From assembly GCA_017302135.1 (NCBI GenBank), contig JAFLDZ010000002.1, positions 1-64,000 of the forward strand: a stretch of DNA of 64,000 bases, written 5' to 3'. This DNA is from Lysobacterales bacterium. Lineage in GTDB: Bacteria > Pseudomonadota > Gammaproteobacteria > Xanthomonadales > Xanthomonadaceae. The position numbers and the translations under genes are program-made. Positions 11,001 to 16,800 of the stretch are shown here, piece by piece (the stretch's first letter is position 1; every line of letters begins with the position of its first letter). Below the pieces are notes generated by a model. It did not search any database, was not told the origin of the DNA, and saw only the letters and a list, made by a program, of their open reading frames with translations.

Positions 11001-13703
11001 GCGCCCGTCATGGTTGCCGCGACGTCGCAAGAGCCTGTCCAGCGCGTGGAAACGCTGCATTCCATCAAGGCGCGATTGAAGACATCGCTCGACGCCGAGC
11101 TTCACATGCAGGGTCGACCGATCGACGATGACGACCAGTTCGTGCATCTGGGTCTGGATTCGATCAGCGGCGTGACCTGGATACGCCGGATCAACGAGGA
11201 TTTCGGTACCTCGTACGAAGCGACGATGATCTACAGTTATCCGACGATCCGCGAACTCGCGGCGTTCCTGCAGTCGGAGCTCAAGCCGCAGTCCGGGCCG
11301 GAACTCGAGCGCGCGCCGACAGCATCCATCGTGCCGGTCGAACGAAAGACGGTCGCGCCATCGGCTCATACGGACTTCGTGCGTGTCGAAACGCTGCAAT
11401 CCATCAAGGCGCGGTTGAAGACATCGCTCGACGCCGAACTTCACATGCAGGGTCGGCCGATCGACGATGACGAGCAGTTCGTGCATCTGGGCCTGGATTC
11501 GATCAGCGGCGTGACCTGGATACGTCGGATCAACGAGGATTTCGGTACCTCGTACGAAGCGACGATGATCTACAGCTATCCGACGATCCGCGAACTTGCG
11601 GCGTTCCTGCAGTCGGAGCTCAAGATCACCCAGGCCCCCGTCGCGGCACCGGTCGAGCCTTTGACCCTTGAACCGCTGACAATCGCGCCATCCAGCGCCG
11701 CCTCGACAGTGTCTTATCGCGCGCACGGCAAGACGCATGCGCCACGGCTGGCGCCACGCAAGGCGGTGGCCGCTGTCGCGCCAGCGCACGACGATGACGA
11801 CGATCGCATCGCCATCATCGGCATGTCCGGGCGTTATCCGCAGGCCCGGAACCTCGATGAGTACTGGAAGAATCTGGAGACGGGCAAGGACTGCATCGTC
11901 GAAGTGCCGGCGACGCGGTGGGACATCGATCGTTATTACGACGCCGACCCGAGAACAAAAGACAAGATGGCTTCGAGATGGCTCGGTGCGATGAGCGATG
12001 TCGACTGCTTTGATCCGCTGTTCTTCCGCATCTCGCCGGATGAAGCGGAGTACATGGATCCGCAGCATCGTCTGTTCCTCCAGGAAAGCTATCGGGCATT
12101 CGAGGACGCGGGCTATTCCAGCAGGGCGCTCAACAATCGTCTCTGCGGCGTGTACCTCGGCATTTCCACGAACGAGTACAGCCTGCTGCTGTCGCAGAAT
12201 GGCGTGCTGGCAGCGCCGATCACCGCCAACAGCTACTCCATCGCGGCAGCGAGGATCGCCTACTACCTCAATCTGAAAGGGCCGGCTATTTCGGTGGATA
12301 CCGCCTGCTCGTCGTCGCTGGTTTCGCTGCATCTGGCCTGCCAGGCATTGCGCAGTCGAGAGGTCGATATGGCCCTCGCCGGCGGCGTGAGCCTGTGGCT
12401 GGTGCCCGAGTCCTATCTGGCGATGAGTCAGGCCGGGATGCTTTCGCCGATCGGTCGATGCCGGGCCTTCGACGATGCGGCGGATGGCATCGTGATGGGC
12501 GATGGCGTGGGTGCCCTTGTCCTGAAGCGTCTGAAGGATGCGGAAGCGGACAACGACTTCATCCACGGCGTCGTCATCGGCTCCGGGACGAATCAGGATG
12601 GCCGCACCAACGGCATCACCGCGCCGAGCGTCATCAGCCAGATCGAGCTTGAGCGCGGCGTCTACGCCAAATACGGGATCGATCCGGCGACGATCAGCTA
12701 TGTGGAAACGCACGGTACGGGCACCAAGCTCGGCGATCCGATCGAACTGGAAGCGCTCGCGACCGTGTTCAAGGAGAAAACCGACAAGAAGGGCTACTGC
12801 GCATTGTCGTCCGTCAAGAGCAACATCGGCCATGCTGCTTCGGCTGCCGGTGTCGCCAGCGTGCAGAAAGTGATCCTGTCGCTGCGGTACAGGACGCTTG
12901 CGCCGACGTTGCACGTCACGAAAGAGAATTCGCACTTCGATTTCAAGGGTTCGCCGTTCTACATCAATCGCACCGCGAAACCGTGGGACACCGCCAGCGG
13001 TGCGCCCAGGCGCGCTTGCGTGAATTCCTTCGGCTACAGCGGTACGAACGCGCATGTCGTCATCGAGGAATACGCACGACCCGCGAAAGCGCGAGTGTCG
13101 CGGACGGCCGGTTCGTCAACGGCCTGCGCGCTGCCTCTTTCGGCACGCAACGCCGAGAGGCTTCGGGAGAAGGCGGTCGATTTCCTTGCATTCCTCGGCC
13201 AGCCGCAGCTGCCGGAGATCGGCGATATCGCGTATACCCTGCAGCTCGGTCGCGACGCCATGGAAGAACGCGTCTGTTTCGTGTCGACCTCGCTCGAACA
13301 GCTCGCCGGTCAGCTTCGCTCGTGGTTGGCGGGAGAAGCCGGCATCGCGGGCGTTTATTGCGGCGACACAGGCAGCGCGAACTCCGGCGAAGACATGGCG
13401 GAAACCCTGGATCGCTGGCTCGACAGCGGCGCCTTGCCGGAGTTGGCCAAGGCCTGGGCATGCGGTGCGGACGTCGATTGGCAACGATTGCACGGAGCTG
13501 CGAAGCCCCTGCGGATCAGCCTGCCGACGTATCCATTCGCAAAAGAACATTACTGGATCGAGAAGCAGTCGTCCTCCGGACCCATCGATGGCGCGTTCGA
13601 TGAAGTGGGCAGCCTGCAATGGATCGAGGATATTCTGGCCCAGGTCGACAGCGATCGGATCGAAGAGCAGCAAGCGGTCGCATTGCTGAAACAGTGGGTG
13701 TGA
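1..13703 (+). CDS. trans-AT polyketide synthase protein 1, twin beta-branching modules (5' partial)
   Basis: AT-less modular PKS; the frame is open at base 1 inside an ACP tail, so the start lies upstream. Residues are counted from the TTG at 33. Order: ACP end; KS1 (77-513, Cys252 in TMCSSS, HGTGT and NIGH present); linker; DH-like (695-931, HxxxG histidine absent); ECHa (1044-1263); ECHb (1265-1470); ECHc (1479-1725, PksI-like, with SYFASGGTKE, GHGIGAGW and NYGFTPGAG); two ACPs (Ser1796, Ser1907, both DSIVGVTW); KS2 (2007-2430, Cys2174); DH-like (2616-2853); ECHa/b/c again (2968-3646); two ACPs (Ser3710, Ser3823, DSISGVTW); KS3 (3924-4346, Cys4092); linker; C-terminal helical docking segment ending LLKQWV. 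No AT domain is present, so malonyl must come from the discrete AT at 32,234. The DSxxxxxW motif marks ACPs that recruit HCS for beta-branching. Domain calls are firm; the catalytic role of ECHa and ECHb is uncertain. Confidence 0.95.
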   Translation, partial: EKTFGSLSKTLFFEYRSIAELAEHLVSTQSPVLSGLFAKSRAAATAVETPAAVRVAEVKPAARSRSLSTRLSPLVLPQPAVAAERSAEPIAIVGLSGRYPEAPDLATYWRNLRDGKDCITEIPRERWDWREYFTEDRTQSGSHYSRYGGFITGVDEFDPQFFNIAPREAKQIDPQERLFLQHAWMAIEDAGYSRASLRSTGEASSDVGVYVGMMYSEYQLFGAEASLRGQRMGLTGSFASIANRVSYALDLHGPSMTLDTMCSSSLTAIHLACQDLKSGRTRLAIAGGVNVTIHPNKYLALSSGQFISSDGHCQSFGEGGDGYIPGEGVGAVVLKRLSEAQRDGDHIYGIIRGSALNHGGRTNGYTVPNPQSQASAIGQALDEARIDARRISYIEAHGTGTKLGDPIEIAALNKAFGRTTQDRQFCLIGSAKSNIGHCEAAAGIAGLTKVLLQMQHRQVVPSLHSAQLNPHIDFANSPFTVNQTLTDWVAPVVDGRRAPRIAGLSSFGAGGSNAHMIVEEYEAPVASPWSGPVIVVLSARTPAQLKQQAQGLVDFIASASSPADLGSLAYTLQVGREAMEERLGLVVESVDQLVETLRAYLRDEGEVEDLYLGQVKRHKDMLTLFSTDADLQQAVDRWLSGRKYGKVVELWVKGLEVRWSRLYDGALPRRMSLPTYPFAKERYWIDAGTGPVAAIGGATNAAAQLHPLLHANTSDLYQQSYRSTFRGDEPFCTPQGTLRETASLELARAAVEQAMRPQDAESIELRDVEWLSAVPASPAHPVSIAVEALDAGGVGYEIYSASDEGERVHGRGEAVLLADPARMRLDLAQLQSRMRVEAEGRRYRGDGELLARVALSSSQRSGAEAYGLHPALLDGALEAVRELVGGDAVPASLSTLSVFAALPVSGWAWARSSSTGVDVDLCDEHGAICASLRGWAFARGVADVVAMPRVEPAFAEATQAEAPAPRMAPLRIALQTRVDATAPSAPALESEVARHKPTGVALIDPASLSSPPQWSVSSKDKPRFGLMGVPSVASPRASLPAQGAAELSETRGEVEVLDQGDGVVSIRIAAQENVLSSELVEALLRAFAAVRASASARVVVLSGTDAGFACGGPEAYNRALSAGLHRAIATFPMPVIAAMSGDATGAGWWLGGLCDLMVCSEDAQYGYAGSDRAQLAAQDGWLRERFTETQARQLSSPTGYWRGAQLKASGWTCAIVPRDQVMSTVESLAGSLSTKSALALRLLKSHLSRSLRVQVDALEAAEVVAERAAQTTAEVRVIRLDQRDVATVTAQLSEALSQCESAQASGGIVLWSEVAPFDGSETAEQVLALASLIAASPVAVVAALGGDAQGAAWWLSLACDGSVYSAAGWYGAGDVCAHGALAVEAAWTLPACLGAVLGEELLLTGEPMTGAQLQSRAGGLTVVPADRVLSTAQAQAQAWQSQPAQSVSGWKRMRGSQRRQRIDARPGWEVEAEPSNWPSPGVVPLETTVVTATVHADGVLEIALHDREAKNMFSEALVSGAMEAFAHASQEAYKVVVLTGYDSYFASGGTKESLLAIQSGTAKFTDFKIFQLAMQCDVPVIAAMQGHGIGAGWSLGMFADVVLFGEESHYVSPYMNYGFTPGAGSTLMVPTRLGQDLGRESLLTGHEYVGRELGARGIAQRVLPRERVLAEAHALARRMARTARGVLKALKRQWTASLLARVEETYAQELSMHDETFVGRAETRALIEGRFARTVVHEVRHAAAIETAVVTEVSPSYVETLDIADDDRDALSTVTRTLRKLLAHELQLSASEIDDEAQFVDMGLDSIVGVTWVRKINETYGLEIDATKVYSHPTLAQLSRHVKDEAERLGTLPKPAFAMRTMAMHAPLISADEAGIDGRDALATVTRTLRKLLAHELQLSESEIDDEAQFVDLGLDSIVGVTWVRKINEAYGLEVEATKVYSHPTLAQLSGHVKDEAERRGTLPKPAAARASMHALKPAQIDTLKQSLTATPMRALRSTRMRAPATAAAQVASRPQAIAVVGMAGQFPQATDLGQYWRNLAAGRDCITEVPSGRWDMDRYYQAGAPAEGRTNSRWMGALEQYDLFDPLFFNISPKEAEYMDPQQRLFLQTCWQAIEDAGYDTRSLSGSRCAVFAGCANGDYQQLSPEQRLTALGFTGNASSILAARISYFLNLQGPCLSIDTACSSSLVAIAYACDSLSSGTSDVALAGGVYVTAGPDMHIKTAQAGMLSTDGRCFAFDQRANGFVPGEGVGAVLLKRLEDAQRDNDVIYGVIEGWGVNQDGKTNGITAPNPQSQTRLQQEVYERFGIDPGAIGLVEAHGTGTKLGDPIEVEALKASFGKYTQRSGYCALGSVKSNIGHCLTAAGIAGFIKLMLSLKHRQQPPTIQFERLNEHIDLAGSPFYINRELKAWDVSAGGRRHAAISAFGFGGTNAHVVVAEPVLIAAPVSAPWSGPAIVVLSARTPAQLKQQAQGLVDFIAGSSTQVDLGSLAYTLQVGREAMEERLGLVVESVDQLVETLQAYLRDEGDVEDLYLGQVKRHKDMLTLFSTDADLQQAVDRWLSGRKYGKVVELWVKGLEVHWSRLYDGALPRRMSLPTYPFAKERYWIDAGSGAVAATSGATNGAAQLHPLLHANTSDLYQQSYRSTFRGDEPFCTAQGTLRETASLELARAAVEQAMRPQDAESIELRDIEWLSAVPASPAHPVSIAVEALDAGGVGYEIYSASDEGERVHGRGEAVLLADPARMRLDLAQLQSRMRAESEGRRYRGDGELLARVELSSSQRSGAEAYGLHPALLDGALEAVRVLVGGDAVPASLSTLSVFVALPVSGWAWVRSSSTSVDVDLCDEQGAICASLRGWAFARGVADVVAMPRVEPAFAEASQAEAPAPRMAPLRIALQTRVQSLEPAVQAPGFEVEVVRRKPTDVALIDPISLSSSSQWSVSSKDKPRFGLMGVPSVASPRASLPAQGAAELSETQGEVEVLDQGDGVVSIRIAAQENVLTSELVDALLRVFAAVRASASARVVVLSGTDAGFACGGPEAYNLALSAGLHRAIATFPMPVIAAMSGDATGAGWWLGGLCDLMVCSEDAQYGYAGSDRAQLAAQDGWLRERFTETQARQLSSPTGYWRGAQLKASGWTCAIVPRDQVMSTVQSLAGSLSTKSSLALRLLKSHLSRSLRAQVEALAPADLAAERAIETKAEVRVIRLDQRDVATVTAQLSEALSQCESAQASGGIVLWSEVTPFDGSETAEQVLALASLIESSPVAVVAALGGDAQGAAWWLSLTCDGSVYSAAGWYGAGDACAHGALAVEAAWTLPACLGAALGEELLLTGEPMTGAQLQSRAGGLTVVSADRVLSTAQALAQAWQSQPAPSVSAWKRMRGSQRRQRIDARPGWEVEAEPSNWPSPGVVPLATTVVTATVHADGVLEIALHDREAKNMFSEALVSGAMEAFAHVAGAAYKVVVLTGYDSYFASGGTKESLLAIQSGTAKFTDFKIFQLAMQCEVPVIAAMQGHGIGAGWSLGMFADVVLFGEESHYVSPYMNYGFTPGAGSTLMVPTRLGHDLGRESLLTGHEYVGRELGARGIAQRVLPREQVLVEAHALARRMARSTRGVLKALKRQWTASLSARVEETYAQELSMHDETFVGRADTRALIEGKFERKPVRQPDHAAAPVMVAATSQEPVQRVETLHSIKARLKTSLDAELHMQGRPIDDDDQFVHLGLDSISGVTWIRRINEDFGTSYEATMIYSYPTIRELAAFLQSELKPQSGPELERAPTASIVPVERKTVAPSAHTDFVRVETLQSIKARLKTSLDAELHMQGRPIDDDEQFVHLGLDSISGVTWIRRINEDFGTSYEATMIYSYPTIRELAAFLQSELKITQAPVAAPVEPLTLEPLTIAPSSAASTVSYRAHGKTHAPRLAPRKAVAAVAPAHDDDDDRIAIIGMSGRYPQARNLDEYWKNLETGKDCIVEVPATRWDIDRYYDADPRTKDKMASRWLGAMSDVDCFDPLFFRISPDEAEYMDPQHRLFLQESYRAFEDAGYSSRALNNRLCGVYLGISTNEYSLLLSQNGVLAAPITANSYSIAAARIAYYLNLKGPAISVDTACSSSLVSLHLACQALRSREVDMALAGGVSLWLVPESYLAMSQAGMLSPIGRCRAFDDAADGIVMGDGVGALVLKRLKDAEADNDFIHGVVIGSGTNQDGRTNGITAPSVISQIELERGVYAKYGIDPATISYVETHGTGTKLGDPIELEALATVFKEKTDKKGYCALSSVKSNIGHAASAAGVASVQKVILSLRYRTLAPTLHVTKENSHFDFKGSPFYINRTAKPWDTASGAPRRACVNSFGYSGTNAHVVIEEYARPAKARVSRTAGSSTACALPLSARNAERLREKAVDFLAFLGQPQLPEIGDIAYTLQLGRDAMEERVCFVSTSLEQLAGQLRSWLAGEAGIAGVYCGDTGSANSGEDMAETLDRWLDSGALPELAKAWACGADVDWQRLHGAAKPLRISLPTYPFAKEHYWIEKQSSSGPIDGAFDEVGSLQWIEDILAQVDSDRIEEQQAVALLKQWV
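1602..5200 (+). repeat. Module-scale direct repeat, copy 1 (linker, DH-like, three ECH)
   Basis: The stretch encoding the post-KS linker, the degenerate DH and ECHa-ECHb-ECHc is almost the same, base for base, as 7,365-10,960, with long identical runs and few substitutions. Identity drops at the ACP pair that follows, where this copy has YSHPTL-type ACPs and the other has YSYPTI-type ACPs. It is a recent intragenic duplication or is kept alike by gene conversion. Exact identity was not computed. Confidence 0.9.
7365..10960 (+). repeat. Module-scale direct repeat, copy 2 (linker, DH-like, three ECH)
   Basis: Second copy of the linker / DH-like / triple-ECH block at 1,602-5,200. The KS in front of it (KS2, DTACSSS type) differs strongly from KS1 (DTMCSSS type), so the duplicated unit runs from the post-KS linker to the end of ECHc and not from KS to ACP. 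Confidence 0.9.
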
Positions 13704-13720
13704 GAAATGCGAATCGGAAC

Positions 13721-13775
13721 GAAACAGTCCGGGCGAACAGTCCGGATGAAACAAACCCGATGAAACAGACCGGGC
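13721..13775 (+). repeat. Four imperfect ~14-bp tandem repeats between the two PKS genes
   Basis: The 140-base gap between the PKS genes holds four imperfect copies of a unit like GAAACAGTCCGGGC (13,721; 13,735; 13,748; 13,762) and the start of a fifth. No function is evident. Past it a probable ribosome binding site (AAGGAAG, about 13,829) precedes the ATG at 13,844. Confidence 0.75.
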
Positions 13776-13843
13776 GAACAGCAGATGCAGCATCGCGATT
13801 GTCGATGCGCAGATTCGGTAGTGCAGTAAAGGAAGCTTGAGCA

Positions 13844-16800
13844 ATGGCCAATTTCATCCAATACGTGGTGTCGGAACTCAAGGGCAAGCGCCTCTCGAAG
13901 GCGGACGCTTTTGAACTGATCAAACAGTTTTCCACGCGCGTATCCACGCCTGGCGCTGCGCAGACCTCGCTGCACCCGCTGTTGCATGCGAACGTATCGG
14001 ATTTGAGCCGGCAGGCGTTCCGCTCGGTGCTGACGGGGGAAGAGCATTTTCTTCGCGATCATCAGGTGAAGCTGCGCGGTACGGACGAGTGCGTATTGCC
14101 TGCGGTGGCGTATCTGGAGATGGCGCGCGCGGCGGTGGAGCAGGCGGTGCCTGCGGATGCGCGCGGTGCGGTGCTGGAGCTGCGCAACTGCGTGTGGGCG
14201 CAGCCGCTGGTGGTGCGCGGCGCGACGCCGGTCGTGATCGAGCTGTCGGGTGCGCTGGACGGCGAGATCGAGTACGAGATCGTGAGCGGCGATGGCGCGC
14301 GGCGGAAGGATCATTGCCAGGGGCGCGCGGCGTACGTGCCTCAGACGGCGCCGGCGCGGCTGGATGTGCCGATGCTGCGCGCGAAGATGGACCGCGGTGC
14401 GCTGGGCGCGGATGCGGTGTACGCGGCGTTCGAGGCGATGGGTCTGATGTACGGGCCGGCGCATCGTGCGGTGCGGCATGTGTATCAGGGCGCGGGTCAA
14501 CTGCTGGCGCAACTGGAGCTGCCGTCGTGCGTGCGCGCCGGAGCGGACCAGTACCGGATGCATCCGAGTCTGATGGATGGCGCGCTGCAGGCGTGTGTGG
14601 GTCTGATGGACGGTTCGGGTCAGGCGCTTCTGCCGTTCGCGGTGGATACGGTGCGCGTGCTGGGCCAGTGCGGGTCGTCGATGTGGGTCTGGGTCCGCTA
14701 TTCGGCGGGCAGCCGCGATGGCGATGCGGTGACGAAGTTCGATATCGATCTGAGCGACGAGCAGGGTACGGTCTGCGTGCAGATGTGCGGATTTTCGGCG
14801 CGTGCGCTGGGTCCGGCGACGGCGACCGGGGACGCGTCGGCGTCGGGCGTGTTGAGGGCGGTACCGCAGTGGCGTGCGATTGCGGAAGACGTTGCGGAAG
14901 AGGCTGCGCCGACGGCGTGGGCCGAACGGCATGTCGTGGTGTGCGATCTTCCGGGGATCGAGGCGGCCGCGCTTGCGTCGCTGCTGGCAGGCAGTCGCTG
15001 CGTGATGTTGTCGGATTCGTCGGCGGCGGATCTGGCGTCGCGTTACAGCGACTATGCGTTGTCGTGTTTCGAGCGGATCCGTGCGGTGCTGTCGGGCAAG
15101 CCCGAGGGTGCGGTGCTGATGCAGGTGGTGGTGGGCGAGTCGGGCGAGGATGCGGTCTTTTCGGGTCTGTCGGCGCTGCTGAAGACGGCGACGCTGGAGA
15201 ACCCGCTGTTCCGTGGTCAGCTGGTGCTGACCGGTCGCGAGGTGACGACGGCGGCGCTGGCGCAGCAGCTGGAGCAGGCGCGGGCGCACGCATCGGAGCC
15301 GGTGATCCGTTTCGATCGCGGGACGCAACCGCAGGGACTGGGCTGGCAGGTGCAGGCGCAGGTGGAGAAGCCGTGCGAACCGGTGTTCAAGGAACATGGG
15401 GTGTATCTGATCACCGGCGGTCTGGGTGGTCTTGGGGTGTTGTTCGCGCAGGCGGTGCTGGAACAGACGCGTCATGGCCGCGTGATCCTGACCGGTCGCG
15501 GTGCGCTGTCGGGCGGAAAACAGTCGCGTTTGGATGCGTTGGTCGCGCTGGGCGCGGGACGCATCCGCTACCGGTCGCTGGATCTGGCGGATCGTGCGCA
15601 GGTGGAAGGCGCGATCGCGGAGATTCTGGCCGTGGAGGGCGGACTGCACGGAATCCTGCACTGCGCGGGGATGATCGCGGACAACTTCATCCTGAAGAAG
15701 AGCGCGTCGGAGTTTCGCGAGGTGCTGTCGCCGAAGGTGACGGGGACGTGGCATCTGGACGAAGCGACGCGGGATGTGGGATTGGATTTTTTCGCGTTGT
15801 TCTCGTCGGTGGCGAGCGCGTTCGGGAACGTGGGCCAGTCGGACTATGCGGCGGCGAACGGATTCATGGACGGGTTTGCGCGGTACCGGAACGGTCGGGT
15901 GTCGGCGGGCGAGCGCGGCGGACGGACGGTGTCGATCCACTGGCCGCTGTGGGCATCGGGCGGGATGCAGCTGGATGAGGCGCTGCAGTCGGAGCTGTTG
16001 CGGACGACGGGGATGGTGGCGCTGTCGACGGCGCACGGTCTGCAGGCGTTTTATCGCAGCGTGCAGCAGGGCGACGAGCGCAGCGTGGTGATGGAAGGCG
16101 TGCTGTCGAAGCTCGAGCGGACGTTGAACGCGACGGCATCGATGCCTGCGCCGCAGGTTCAACCGATCGTATCCGATGCGCCGCTGGACGATGGCGAGCT
16201 GTTGGAGAAGACCCAGGATTGGCTGCGTCGTCAGTTTTCCGCGCTGTTGAAGCTGTCGTCGCACCGGATCGACCCGCGTGCGCCGCTGGAGCAGTACGGG
16301 ATCGATTCGATCCTGGCGATGCGGCTGACGAACGCGCTGGAGAAGACGTTCGGTTCGCTGTCGAAGACCTTGTTTTTCGAGTACCGGAGCATTGCGGAGC
16401 TGGCGGAGCATCTGGTGTCGACGCAGTCGCCGGTGCTCAGCGGCCTGTTCGCGAAGTCGCGTGCGGCGGCGACAGCGGTGGAGACGCCTGCGGCCGTGCG
16501 CGTGGCCGAGGTGAAGCCGGCGGCACGATCGCGTTCGCTGTCGGTACGCCCGGCGCGACAGGACACCGATGGCGCGGGACATTCCGCCGAGCCGATCGCG
16601 ATCGTGGGACTGAGCGGGCGCTACCCGGAGTCCCCGGACATCGCGACGTACTGGCGCAACCTGCGCGACGGCAAGGATTGCATCACCGAGATTCCCCGCG
16701 AGCGTTGGGACTGGCGCGACTATTTCAGCGAAGATCGCACGCAGGGCGGCCGTCACTACAGTCGCTGGGGTGGCTTCATCACCGGCGTCGACGAGTTCGA

